From the IMG/VR virus record IMGVR_UViG_3300033143_001164, positions 1 through 33,060 of that record: a stretch of 33,060 nucleotides of DNA. One strand, written 5' to 3'. The position numbers and the translations under genes were made by a program. Below, in pieces: positions 10,918-18,763 of the stretch. This stretch comes from a virus. Numbering within the stretch: position 1 is the first letter of the stretch; each line of letters starts with the position of its first letter. The notes below the pieces were generated by a model. That model was not told the DNA's origin, searched no databases, and saw only the letters and a program-made list of their open reading frames with translations.

Positions 10918-12363
10918 ATGGCCATTGAGCAAAATACTCTATTAGCAATTGGTACTCCTGGAGCTCAGATTATTCAGGAAACGTCTCTTCGTCATCCAGA
11001 CTATACTAAACAAGAGAAAAAATGGAATAGAATTCGTGACTGTGTCGATGGTAGTGATGCTGTAAAAGCTAAACGAACCACGTATTTACCTAGATTAACT
11101 GGTCAAAAAAATGATGAGTATAATGCTTATTTAACTAGAGCTTTATTTGTCTCGTTTACTGATAGGACCTTGAAAGGTTTGGTCGGTCTTATGACTGAGC
11201 GAGAACCCAATATAGAAGCCCCAGAAGAAATGAGAGCGTATTTTGAAGACACTGATAATCAAGGTACATCGTTCTTTGAACTCTTACGCTGGGTAACAGA
11301 AGAAGTAGTAGCTATGGGTCGAACTGGGTTATTGATAGACTTCCCAGTAGAAGGCGGGCGAGCATATACTGTTCCATATGCTGCAGAAAATATAATAAAT
11401 TGGAATACGGATACTGTTACGCGACAACTTAACATGTTGGTACTTCAAGAGCTTAAGTACTGGCCTCAACCTAATACAATGCATTTTCTATCTCGTTTTA
11501 TGGAATATAGACTTCTTAGATTATCTCAATCAACTGGGGAATATGAAGGTGAGGTCTGGAGACGGTCTACGACTGATACGTCATTAGGATCATTGAATAG
11601 GCGATCAATAATTGAACCTACCATACGTGGTGAATCCATAGATATTATTCCATTTACCTTTATCACTTCTGAAGGTATAACTACGGACCTTGTAAAGCCG
11701 CCTATGCTAGATATAGTAGATGTTAATTTATCTCATTTTAGAACTAGTGCCGATCTAGAGCATGGTCGGCATTTTACTGCACTACCTGTTCCTGTCGTTA
11801 CTGGTGTAGAGAGTGACGAACCTTTACGTGTGGGTTCTGAACAAGCTTGGGTTCTTCCGCCTCATCAAGCTAAAGCTTTTTATCTAGAATTTACAGGTCA
11901 AGGTTTACAGAGTTTAGAAACAGCTCTTAAAGAAAAATCAGACCAAATGGCTATTTTCAGTACACGTATGATGGATAATAGCTCTAGAGGTAGTGAATCT
12001 CCTGATAATGTACGTATTAGACATTCGTCTGATGCTGCAAATATGACACGTATTGTAGAAACTATAGAAAATGCGTTTAATCGTCACTACAATCTAATTA
12101 AAGAAATGGAGGGTATTCAAGGACCTCCCGTTAAAATTACACTTAATAAGCACTTTTTAGACGCTAGGATGCCTGCTTCTGAATTAAGAGAAATTGTTAA
12201 GGCGTTTGTTGATGGCGCTATTAATGAAGAAACGCTAATATTTAACCTCACACGAGGTGATATTATGCAAACAGATACGTTGGATAGAACGGTAGATAAA
12301 GATATACCTGGTCCACGTGAAGAAAATAAAAATGACATAACACCTACTGACGAGGATGAATAG
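10918..12363 (+). CDS. Portal protein (DUF4055 type)
   Basis: The 481-residue product forms the twelve-fold ring at the capsid vertex through which TerL pumps DNA. The sequence has the landmarks I associate with DUF4055 portal-like proteins: an N-terminal HPDYTKQEKKWNRIRDCVDG, then RTLKGLVGLMTEREP, RWVTEEVVAMGRTGLLIDFP, and a long helix-rich C-terminal half ending in an acidic tail (PGPREENKNDITPTDEDE). Position directly after TerL and before the scaffold confirms the role. The length is typical. The start overlaps the TerL stop region with one base between, so the pair is translationally coupled. Confidence 0.88.
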   Translation: MAIEQNTLLAIGTPGAQIIQETSLRHPDYTKQEKKWNRIRDCVDGSDAVKAKRTTYLPRLTGQKNDEYNAYLTRALFVSFTDRTLKGLVGLMTEREPNIEAPEEMRAYFEDTDNQGTSFFELLRWVTEEVVAMGRTGLLIDFPVEGGRAYTVPYAAENIINWNTDTVTRQLNMLVLQELKYWPQPNTMHFLSRFMEYRLLRLSQSTGEYEGEVWRRSTTDTSLGSLNRRSIIEPTIRGESIDIIPFTFITSEGITTDLVKPPMLDIVDVNLSHFRTSADLEHGRHFTALPVPVVTGVESDEPLRVGSEQAWVLPPHQAKAFYLEFTGQGLQSLETALKEKSDQMAIFSTRMMDNSSRGSESPDNVRIRHSSDAANMTRIVETIENAFNRHYNLIKEMEGIQGPPVKITLNKHFLDARMPASELREIVKAFVDGAINEETLIFNLTRGDIMQTDTLDRTVDKDIPGPREENKNDITPTDEDE

Positions 12364-12365
12364 TA

Positions 12366-13091
12366 ATGGCACTTAAATTTGTATTAGACAGCATTGATGA
12401 TTTGGATGAAGGTATTAAAGCCTTATATTCTAAGCATACGGACGGTAAATTCTATTTAGATGTAGAAGGCGCTGTATCTAAAACTAAGGTTGATGAATTT
12501 AGAGACAATAACGTTTCTTTAAAGCAGCAACTGGAAGATATGACTGATAAGTTTGGTAATATTGATTTAGAGAAATATACTGAGCTTATGGAAAAAGAAG
12601 CTTTAGATGACGGTAAAAAGCGCGTTACTATGGATAAAGTAGATGATATAGTAACCGAAAGAACGAATACTATGAAAGCTGAACATCAAAATCAGATTGA
12701 CGCTTTAAATACTGCCAATACCGGATTAAATGGTCAGTTAAATGGTCTTTTAATTGATGGGGCAGTTAGAGCTGCTGCTGTAGAGGCTAAAGTACGTGGT
12801 GCTGCTTTGGAAGATGTAGTTCTTCGTGCTGGAAAGACCTTTAAAGTAGTAGACGGTAAAGCTGTAGCTCACGATGGTGATGGTAAGGTAATGTACGGTA
12901 AAGACGGCTCTAATCCTCTTAGTACTGTAGAGTGGATAGGTGGTCTTAAAACTTCAGCGCCTCATTTGTTTGAAGGTTCTAGTGGCGGCGGAGCTGGTGG
13001 TGGACAGAAGAAGCCGGGTGATCAGCAAGTTGATACATCTACTATGTCTCCACTACAGAAAATTTCAGCGGGAATAGCTGCTTCGGAGTAA
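12366..13091 (+). CDS. Capsid scaffold protein
   Basis: The 241-residue product is acidic and helical, with the order typical of phage scaffolds: an N-terminal domain (KFVLDSIDDLDEGIKALY), a long coiled coil (about residues 35-115, with DNNVSLKQQLEDMTDKFGNI and TNTMKAEHQNQIDALNTANT), then a region containing DGAVRAAAVEAKVRGAALED. The tail is Gly-rich and basic (SSGGGAGGGQKKPGD) and would bind the inside of the capsid shell. It would guide procapsid assembly and then exit. It lies between portal and capsid genes, as expected. No protease domain is seen, so scaffold removal would need another route or simple exit. Confidence 0.85.
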   Translation: MALKFVLDSIDDLDEGIKALYSKHTDGKFYLDVEGAVSKTKVDEFRDNNVSLKQQLEDMTDKFGNIDLEKYTELMEKEALDDGKKRVTMDKVDDIVTERTNTMKAEHQNQIDALNTANTGLNGQLNGLLIDGAVRAAAVEAKVRGAALEDVVLRAGKTFKVVDGKAVAHDGDGKVMYGKDGSNPLSTVEWIGGLKTSAPHLFEGSSGGGAGGGQKKPGDQQVDTSTMSPLQKISAGIAASE

Positions 13092-13096
13092 TTATA

Positions 13097-13149
13097 TTTA
13101 AGGAACCTTTAAGGAAAGTATTTACTTTGAGGTCCAAACGTAGTAGAAT
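13097..13149 (+). promoter_or_regulatory. Late promoter 2, before the capsid gene
   Basis: TTTACT at 13121, 17 bases, TAGAAT at 13144, with an alternative TATAAT at 13152. The palindrome-like TTTAAGGAACCTTTAAGG begins exactly 24 bases before the -35, and GGTCC sits in the spacer. This is the same architecture as late promoter 1 at 7428-7480. Confidence 0.7.
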
Positions 13150-13259
13150 GATATAATAGAAGATAAATTCAAGTGCGGGGCACTGGAAAGCGATTCCTAA
13201 TTGTCCTGTCCTTCGGTGAAGGGCGTAATATAAACGTATTCATTGGAGGATACAATTAA
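13150..13259 (+). promoter_or_regulatory. Structured leader of the capsid gene
   Basis: About 110 non-coding bases separate the promoter from the capsid ATG. Two perfect hairpins are visible: AGTGC-GGG-GCACT (13172-13184) and CCTTC-GGT-GAAGG (13210-13222). GGAGG lies about 10 bases before the start. Such a leader may stabilise an abundant mRNA. Confidence 0.5.
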
Positions 13260-14201
13260 ATGGCTAGTGTAACTCTTGTCGAGTCCGCCAAGCTGTCCCA
13301 AGACATGCTTATTACTGGTGTAATTGAGTCTATCGTTACAGTAGATAGGTTTTTCGAAATTCTTCCGTTTCTAGAGATTGAGGGTAATGCGCTTGCGTAT
13401 AACCGTGAAGCTGCTCTAGGCGACGTCGAGAATTTGGCAGTTGGCGGTACAATCGCTGCTAAAGCAGCGGCCACGTTCACCAAAGTGACCACGTCTCTGA
13501 CGACCATTATTGGTGATGCTGAAGTTAATAACCTGATCCAGAACACTCGTTCTAATTTTACGGATCAAAAAGCTGCTCAAGTAATGTCGAAAGCTAAGAA
13601 TATTGGCTTGACTTACCGTGATCAATATATTAACGGTAGTGGTGCATCTGATACAGTTCAAGGCCTTATTTCTCTGGTCGCGGCTGCAGCTGCATCCCAA
13701 ACTATCGCCGCAGTTAATGCTAACGGTGATCTTTTGACTTTCGATGTTATGGATAATCTTATCGATCTTGTTAAAGACAAGAACGGTATTGTTGATTATT
13801 TTCAAATGAATAGTCGCACAATTCGTGAATTCTTTTCTCTCTTGAGAACTCAAGGTGGAGCAACGATTCAGGAAACTGTGACTCTCCCCTCTGGTGCTAC
13901 TGTACCTGCTTATCGCAGTGTACCTATTTTCAGAAATGACAATGTACCCATTGATTTGACTGAAGGTACGAATACCACAGCTTCACAGATCTTTTGTGGA
14001 ACACTTGATGACGGTTCAAACCAGGTCGGTATTTCTGGTTTGACAGCTGTTGGTGAGTCTGGTATTCGAGTATCTGAGATTGGTGAGCATCAGACTAAAG
14101 ATGAATCTATTACTCGCGTCAAATTCTATTGTGGTTTTGCACTATTTAGTGAGTTAGGTATTGCTACTGCCGTAGGTATCGGTGGTACAGGCGCTACCTA
14201 A
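13260..14201 (+). CDS. Major capsid protein, HK97-fold
   Basis: The 313-residue protein forms the icosahedral shell. Its sequence shows the expected order: an N-terminal arm with a long helix-like opening (VTLVESAKLSQDMLITGVIE), then ALAYNREAALGDV, a long spine-helix region around VNNLIQNTRSNFTDQKAAQV, and peripheral-domain strands. The C-terminal axial-domain segment has the SVPIFRNDNVPI and VKFYCGFALFSELGIATAVG pattern seen in many compact HK97-type capsid proteins. There is no fused protease or delta domain, in line with a separate scaffold gene. It has its own promoter, strong ribosome binding site and a downstream terminator, as expected for the most abundant late product. Confidence 0.9.
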   Translation: MASVTLVESAKLSQDMLITGVIESIVTVDRFFEILPFLEIEGNALAYNREAALGDVENLAVGGTIAAKAAATFTKVTTSLTTIIGDAEVNNLIQNTRSNFTDQKAAQVMSKAKNIGLTYRDQYINGSGASDTVQGLISLVAAAAASQTIAAVNANGDLLTFDVMDNLIDLVKDKNGIVDYFQMNSRTIREFFSLLRTQGGATIQETVTLPSGATVPAYRSVPIFRNDNVPIDLTEGTNTTASQIFCGTLDDGSNQVGISGLTAVGESGIRVSEIGEHQTKDESITRVKFYCGFALFSELGIATAVGIGGTGAT

Positions 14202-14243
14202 GACTAGTAATTAAGAGTTTGCACGCCGTGAGTAGGCTGATTT

Positions 14244-14274
14244 AGCCCACCCTCTAGTAGGGTGGGCTCTTTTT
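14244..14274 (+). terminator. Terminator after the capsid gene
   Basis: AGCCCACCCT and AGGGTGGGCT form a perfect 10-base stem with a CTAGT loop, followed by CTTTTT. It would let capsid mRNA accumulate above downstream genes, with read-through supplying the rest. Confidence 0.92.
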
Positions 14275-14299
14275 CATAACTATAATTAAGGTATAAATA

Positions 14300-14650
14300 A
14301 TGTCAAACGATCCCAATAGAAGTACATTTGTATTGACAGGGCCTAGAAAAGGATTCACGGGTATATTAGGTGGAAGATACGGATTTAGAGACGGAGAGCT
14401 AACTGTTGATCATGTTCATAAAGATAAGCTAAAACTTATTTTATGTACATCGTACTGTTGTAATGTCAAAGGTGAAGCACCGTTGTGGAGAACTGAAGAA
14501 GGTGCTTCAGTAAAAATTACTGACTTAGAGAAACCTAAAGTTGAAACGACTACAGTTAAGTCTGCTCCAGTATCTTCAACGACCACAGATAAAGATGAAA
14601 GTCCTAAAGAACCGCCCGTAGCAGGCCCGGGCACTGCAGACAAAGGCTAA
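14300..14650 (+). CDS. Unknown head-region protein (116 residues)
   Basis: This is the first gene after the capsid terminator. The N-terminal 70 residues look like a compact beta domain (FVLTGPRKGFTGILGGRYGF, then LKLILCTSYCCNVKGEAPLW) with three cysteines. The C-terminal 45 residues are a disordered Thr/Ser/Pro-rich tail (APVSSTTTDKDESPKEPPVA). A small folded domain with a flexible tail would suit a head decoration or auxiliary protein, but I recognise no family. The ribosome binding site is weak (AAGG), hinting at moderate expression. Confidence 0.6.
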   Translation: MSNDPNRSTFVLTGPRKGFTGILGGRYGFRDGELTVDHVHKDKLKLILCTSYCCNVKGEAPLWRTEEGASVKITDLEKPKVETTTVKSAPVSSTTTDKDESPKEPPVAGPGTADKG

Positions 14651-14653
14651 TAA

Positions 14654-15172
14654 ATGGCTATTGATGCGTCTGTAGGAGGAGTTTCTGCTAATTCATATGT
14701 AACTACAGTAGAAGCCGATGAGTATTTTGAAGGTAGACTTTCTCCAGAAGGCTATACTTCGGCTGATGCGGGTATACAAGAAAGAGCTCTTAGAAACGCC
14801 ACCAGTGTTTTAGACGCCAGAATTAGTTGGCTGGGTGATATTAAAGATCAAACTACACCCCAAGCATTAGCTTGGCCTAGAGTATATGACTTTAATCTTA
14901 CTACACCTGAAGATATTTTAGTTTTAGGCCAAGCTATTCCACAAGACCTTAAAAACGCCCAGAGTGAAATGGCGTTATTTTTGATTAATAGTGGAGAACC
15001 GTCAGATAGTAATAGTCTAGACTCTATTAAGGTCGGTAGTTTGTCTATTGATTTTAATGAATTTAAATCTAGTCAGTTAATTCCCGATACTATATGGTCT
15101 ATGATATCGTATTTAGGATATAGGTTTACTCCTAAAGACCAGATTAAATCAGTCAATGTCATTAGAAAATAG
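14654..15172 (+). CDS. Head-tail adaptor (DnaT-like/gp6-like family)
   Basis: The 172-residue protein belongs to the neck: it binds the portal after packaging and starts the connector. It opens with VGGVSANSYVTTVEADEYFE, then a helical bundle with ALRNATSVLDARISWLGDI, the characteristic LAWPRVYDF motif, and IPQDLKNAQSEMALFLINSG. This combination (SYVT..EAD.YF, followed by L.WPR and IP..LK.A..E.A) is typical of the family often labelled as DnaT-like in databases. It ends by overlapping the start of the next gene by 17 bases. The assignment rests on motif memory and gene order. Confidence 0.8.
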   Translation: MAIDASVGGVSANSYVTTVEADEYFEGRLSPEGYTSADAGIQERALRNATSVLDARISWLGDIKDQTTPQALAWPRVYDFNLTTPEDILVLGQAIPQDLKNAQSEMALFLINSGEPSDSNSLDSIKVGSLSIDFNEFKSSQLIPDTIWSMISYLGYRFTPKDQIKSVNVIRK

Positions 15173-15524
15173 GTTAGTACAGTCGGTAGATAGAGCATTT
15201 AATGCTCTAGAGGACCTTGCGGGCGATATGACTATAACGTCTGTATCGAATGATTCATATGATCCTAATACAGGCGTATTAACTCAAACGTCTACACCGT
15301 ATGTAGTAACAGCTGTATTTGATACATACGAAACAGATAGAGTAGATGGTACAATTATACAGTCTGAAGATAGGTTGGTTTTAATACAACCTGTAGATAC
15401 ATTTAGGCCTAAGATCGGTGATACTATAACTGACCCTGACGGAATAGTGTATAATATTTTGAATTTTAAAGACGTTAGAGCATATGATAGATCATTTTTA
15501 TGGGAATTACAGGCTCGTAAATGA
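15156..15524 (+). CDS. Head closure (stopper) protein
   Basis: The 122-residue product has a short N-terminal helix and then a beta-barrel-like body with VVTAVFDTYETDRVDGTIIQ, DRLVLIQPVDTFRPKIGDTI and a final strand FLWELQARK. Small beta proteins with the phrase PKIGDTI...DG..Y.I at this position are the stoppers that close the packaged head and dock the tail. The gene overlaps both neighbours (17 bases before, ATGA after), so it is translated as part of the neck block. No catalytic features are expected or seen. Confidence 0.75.
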   Translation: MSLENRLVQSVDRAFNALEDLAGDMTITSVSNDSYDPNTGVLTQTSTPYVVTAVFDTYETDRVDGTIIQSEDRLVLIQPVDTFRPKIGDTITDPDGIVYNILNFKDVRAYDRSFLWELQARK

Positions 15525-15904
15525 GTTTAGTGAAGATAACATGGCGAACGCCTAAACCTTCATTTTCGTTTATACCCAAGGTTAGACGGAATGTAGCGCA
15601 ACGTGCATTAAATATAGCCCAATTAGTTTGGCAAGGTACTGTAGATAGAACTCCTGTAGCTTCTGGTGAATTAAGAGCTTCTTGGACTTTAAGTAAAGGT
15701 AGACCAAATTTTATCGATATTAGTGGTTCGTCTGTAGGAATACTCCCTGCACCTTCTATGCCTATAATACCTATAACTACTCTAGGTAGTGCTAAATTTT
15801 TTATATCAAACGGCAAATCTTATGTGGGGCATGTGGAATATGGATCTCCAACTAATACACCGCGTTTAATGCTGACTAGAGCGATACAGGCAATTGACCT
15901 TTGA
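15521..15904 (+). CDS. HK97 gp10-like tail completion protein
   Basis: The 127-residue product carries the classical signature of this family: a basic N-terminal helix (RRNVAQRALNIAQLVWQGTV), DRTPVASGELRASWTLSKG, and near the end a histidine-containing VGHVEYGSPTNTPRLMLTRA. The family joins the tail to the neck or completes the tail. The start is ATGA-coupled to the stopper gene, and the end overlaps the next gene's TTG start. The length is in the normal range. Confidence 0.85.
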   Translation: MSLVKITWRTPKPSFSFIPKVRRNVAQRALNIAQLVWQGTVDRTPVASGELRASWTLSKGRPNFIDISGSSVGILPAPSMPIIPITTLGSAKFFISNGKSYVGHVEYGSPTNTPRLMLTRAIQAIDL

Positions 15905-16304
15905 AACAGCGACAATAGAGTTAGAGTCCAGATTTGCGGATAACTGGCCACATACAGTCATAAAATGGCCTAATGTACAGTTAGATACAAAGGTTTTAGA
16001 TGAATGGGTTTGTTTTAATCATATACACGATAAATCTAAACTAGCTCAAATAGGTATAGTTAGTAATGTAAATAGATATTATGGAGTAATCGTAATACAA
16101 ATATTTGTAAAACCTAATATAGGGCTATTGAGAGCTAAAATACTGTCAGACTATGTATCTGATATATGGAGAACAACTCAATTTTCAGGTTTAATACTTA
16201 GTACGCCTGAAATAATTGAGGTTGGAATTTTAAAGGGTTGGTATCAATTAAACGTACAGAATAAGTACCAACGAAGTAGTTACGAAGTAATTAGTGCTAC
16301 ATAA
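15894..16304 (+). CDS. Tail terminator protein (DUF4128-like)
   Basis: The start is a TTG inside the end of the previous gene; no ATG near the front of the conserved region fits. The 136-residue product begins with ELESRFADNWPHTVIKWPNV, followed by a beta-alpha-beta body with RYYGVIVIQIFVKPNIG and LRAKILSDYVSDIWRTT, and ends KGWYQLNVQNKYQRSS. It caps the tail tube and fixes its length. Nearly the same domain recurs as the last 137 residues of the 564-residue protein at 18764-20458 (RFADNW, VKPN, DIWR, KGWY conserved), so the gene has been duplicated. Confidence 0.8.
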   Translation: MTFETATIELESRFADNWPHTVIKWPNVQLDTKVLDEWVCFNHIHDKSKLAQIGIVSNVNRYYGVIVIQIFVKPNIGLLRAKILSDYVSDIWRTTQFSGLILSTPEIIEVGILKGWYQLNVQNKYQRSSYEVISAT

Positions 16305-16315
16305 GAGGAATACTC

Positions 16316-16504
16316 ATGGCTGATCCAGAAATGAAGACTTATACTAAAGCAGATTTAGAGGCTATGTCGCCAGAAGCGGCTAATACTTTAATGATGCTGG
16401 CGACTAAGATAGAAGGTACAGGTGTTGTGCGCCGTGCCGACGGGTCAGTTAAATATGACCCTGATGCAGTACCGGGCACATATGGTGAAGAACACATTAC
16501 TTAA
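16316..16504 (+). CDS. Unknown 62-residue protein
   Basis: AGAGGAA precedes the ATG by about 7 bases. The product is a small acidic protein with a helical N-terminal half (YTKADLEAMSPEAANTLMML) and a more extended C-terminal part (GVVRRADGSVKYDPDAVPGT). It is the first member of the block of extra genes lying between the tail terminator and tail tube genes. No family recognised. Confidence 0.6.
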   Translation: MADPEMKTYTKADLEAMSPEAANTLMMLATKIEGTGVVRRADGSVKYDPDAVPGTYGEEHIT

Positions 16505-16519
16505 CTAGAGGAAAGAATC

Positions 16520-16903
16520 ATGGCTTTAACATTGGAAGTTGGCTTGCAAAATGCAGTTGCCGACGCAATTGGCACCTATATTGATGCTGGAACCGCCCCA
16601 GAACTAGTTTTTGAGACCAGTGGTGATGCCGAAGTTGCTACCATTATATTAAACGCTACAAACGCGTTTGGTGCTGCAGCAGCAGGTGTTATCACCATGA
16701 CGGGTCAGCCGTTACAAGATACTAATGCCGCTGGTGGTACTACGGTACAATTTTCAATCTATCAGAATGTAGGTCAGACTAATAAAGTTTTAGAGGGTAC
16801 TGTAGCTACGTCCGGTGCGGATATTAATATCAGCTCTACGGTAGTCGGTGCTACTGATACTGTTGAACTTACAACGTTCACAATTGCCGTACCAGCTTCA
16901 TAA
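16520..16903 (+). CDS. Predicted beta-sandwich virion protein (127 residues)
   Basis: GAGGAAAG precedes the ATG. The protein resembles a type common in environmental tailed phages that starts MALTLEVGLQNAVADAIGTY and then alternates beta-strands (AATIILNATNAFGAAAAG-like and TVQFSIYQNVGQTNKVL) with TV-rich ends (TDTVELTTFTIAVPAS). It is almost devoid of charged residues after the first 50 positions. Such proteins are usually found among structural genes and may decorate the head or tail, but no specific role is known. Assignment as structural is by composition and context. Confidence 0.65.
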   Translation: MALTLEVGLQNAVADAIGTYIDAGTAPELVFETSGDAEVATIILNATNAFGAAAAGVITMTGQPLQDTNAAGGTTVQFSIYQNVGQTNKVLEGTVATSGADINISSTVVGATDTVELTTFTIAVPAS

Positions 16904-16905
16904 AT

Positions 16906-17238
16906 ATGAAAGTCATAGGTTTTAAGGTATGGTATTCTGATGGGTCTGTAGTTAAAGAAACAGACTGGGTAGCCTTACCTTCAGATAATTTGCAGGTTAT
17001 CATGGTATACTATGATGAGCAATATACTGAGGGTAGACACTACCGTGAAACTATAGATGGTTGCGATTGGTACTGGTTCGATGGTGAAAAAGTACACGGT
17101 ATTCGTTCCGAAGAAGGGATTGATGTGTGGTCTGATAAACCTGAAGTAGAAGATGAGTTAATTAAGCAGGGTACTATGTTAGATTATGATACTTTTACAT
17201 CGTTAGTTGATAACGCTATGCAAGATACGAGTTTCTAA
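16906..17238 (+). CDS. Unknown 110-residue protein in the structural block
   Basis: The ATG lies two bases after the previous stop. The product is acidic and rich in Tyr and Trp. It begins MKVIGFKVWYSDGSVVKETD, continues through a strand pair (LQVIMVYYDEQYTEG) into IDGCDWYWFDGEKVHGIRSE, and ends in a helical tail. The repeated strand-turn patterns suggest a small all-beta domain. No known family; the position among virion-type genes suggests a late accessory role. The stop overlaps the next start (TAATG). Confidence 0.6.
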   Translation: MKVIGFKVWYSDGSVVKETDWVALPSDNLQVIMVYYDEQYTEGRHYRETIDGCDWYWFDGEKVHGIRSEEGIDVWSDKPEVEDELIKQGTMLDYDTFTSLVDNAMQDTSF

Positions 17239-17837
17239 TGGCGCGTACCTTTGTACAAACTGACGTTGCCAGTGACTCCGGATTCAATGTAGGTGACACG
17301 GGTGAGACTGCATCTATTAACCCTGCTGACTTGGAAATGCTTGAAGGAGGAACACCCGGAACAGTAGAAGTATTACCTGATATTGATAATGACCCAGTTG
17401 ATCGAGAACGTGCTACTATCATGTTTCAGTCGGATACTGGCGGTCCACAACCTAATGATGCTTCTTGGGAAGCAGGTAACTACGTAGTTAACTTGAATGT
17501 CACTACGTCGAGAGTTGGTATCACGTGGCGAGCTTCGTATTTGATGTCTAGAACTACAGGCGGAACATACACTACCAGAGGTAGTCTGACGGGTCAAACT
17601 ACCTCGTTAGCAGCAGGTACTCAAACACAGACTATAGTGCTTGGGTCTGCTGCCTCAGTAAACGCCTCAGATACGATGGTGATTTTGACTGTGTTTGGTG
17701 GCCAGCTCACCCATGGAACATCAACATTAGGAGTTACTCCAGGGTTAAATATAGTGACCCCATTGAATGCAGTTAGTGGAGGTGTAGTTATTCCAGTAAT
17801 AATGGCTTCGTACAGACGACGCCACCAGAATATATGA
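17238..17837 (+). CDS. Predicted beta-rich structural protein (199 residues)
   Basis: The protein is poor in lysine and rich in Thr, Gly, Ser and Val. Its first 75 residues are acidic (SINPADLEMLEGGTPGTVEV), followed by a fibronectin/Ig-like sandwich: NYVVNLNVTTSRVGITWRAS, then TGQTTSLAAGTQTQTIVLGS and SDTMVILTVFGGQLTHG. It ends with a hydrophobic stretch and a basic tip RRRHQNI. The composition and neighbours point to a virion surface or tail protein. No named family can be given. Confidence 0.6.
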   Translation: MARTFVQTDVASDSGFNVGDTGETASINPADLEMLEGGTPGTVEVLPDIDNDPVDRERATIMFQSDTGGPQPNDASWEAGNYVVNLNVTTSRVGITWRASYLMSRTTGGTYTTRGSLTGQTTSLAAGTQTQTIVLGSAASVNASDTMVILTVFGGQLTHGTSTLGVTPGLNIVTPLNAVSGGVVIPVIMASYRRRHQNI

Positions 17838-17846
17838 GGATATGAG

Positions 17847-18740
17847 ATGTTCCTAAGACAGAGCACAGCACAGACAATCCTATTCGGACCTTGCCTTGAC
17901 ATCACTGACGGAGTTACTGAAGAAGTAGCTTTAACACTGGCGCAAGCGGATATGCGACTGTCTAAAGACGGTGGCGCTTTTGCACAAAAAAATGCCGCCG
18001 GTAACGCAACCCATGATTCTGATGGTTGGTATAGCACTTCGCTTGATGCCACAGATACGGCTACTGTAGGTATTCTAAGGCTCAACGTTCATCAGCCAGC
18101 GAACATGCTCCCACTTTGGGATACATTCTTTGTATTAACCCAAGAAGTTTATGATGATATATTTGGAGCTTCTGGTATTGGTTATTTAAAAGCCACTACA
18201 CCCGGTAACGACCTTGATGTAGCGGCTACGGGTGAAGCCGGTATTGATTTGGGTAATACATTGGGTAATCTAGTCGCCGCTGACTTCGGTGCTGGCTCTT
18301 TAGATGATAAAGGTAATTGGAACGTTGGCAAGTCTGGCTATGCACTTACAACGCAAAATTGGAACGTAGGTAAAACGGGGTATAGCTTAACTCAAGGCTT
18401 TCCAACTAACTTCGCTTCTATGGCGGTTACAGCTGGTGGGGTAGTTGATGCTGATATAACAGCTATTAATGGATCAGCAACTGCGGCTGTTCAACTAGCT
18501 CTATCTGCAAATGAAATTGAAGATGGTCAATGTGAAGGAACACCTACAACTACAGTGATTCAGACGGATTTAGCTGAAACGCAAGATGACATCTATATAG
18601 GACGTACGATTATATTCACATCAGGTAATGCTAGAGGTGAGGCGTCAGATATAACAGATTATGTGGGTTCTACAGGTACGTTAACTGTGACACTTCTTGC
18701 AAATGCTCCTGCAGCAACTGATACATTTATTATTTTGTAA
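17847..18740 (+). CDS. Conserved phage structural protein (297 residues)
   Basis: GAGG precedes the ATG by about 8 bases. The N-terminal 120 residues follow a pattern frequent in environmental phages: FLRQSTAQTILFGPCLDITD, GVTEEVALTLAQADMRLSKD, HDSDGWYSTSLDATDTATVG and then LPLWDTFFVLTQEVYDDIFG. This looks like an immunoglobulin-like attachment domain. The middle has a short internal repeat (NWNVGKSGYALT, then NWNVGKTGYSLT), and the C-terminus is another beta domain around YIGRTIIFTSGNARGEASDI. Proteins of this type occur beside tail genes and may be fibres or decorations. The exact role is not known. Confidence 0.7.
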   Translation: MFLRQSTAQTILFGPCLDITDGVTEEVALTLAQADMRLSKDGGAFAQKNAAGNATHDSDGWYSTSLDATDTATVGILRLNVHQPANMLPLWDTFFVLTQEVYDDIFGASGIGYLKATTPGNDLDVAATGEAGIDLGNTLGNLVAADFGAGSLDDKGNWNVGKSGYALTTQNWNVGKTGYSLTQGFPTNFASMAVTAGGVVDADITAINGSATAAVQLALSANEIEDGQCEGTPTTTVIQTDLAETQDDIYIGRTIIFTSGNARGEASDITDYVGSTGTLTVTLLANAPAATDTFIIL

Positions 18741-18763
18741 TAAGTTAATAGGCTTGTAATAGC

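Noticed and set aside
13416-13853. Leftward 145-codon frame
   Set aside because: It is a shadow of the capsid gene on the opposite strand, without a ribosome binding site.
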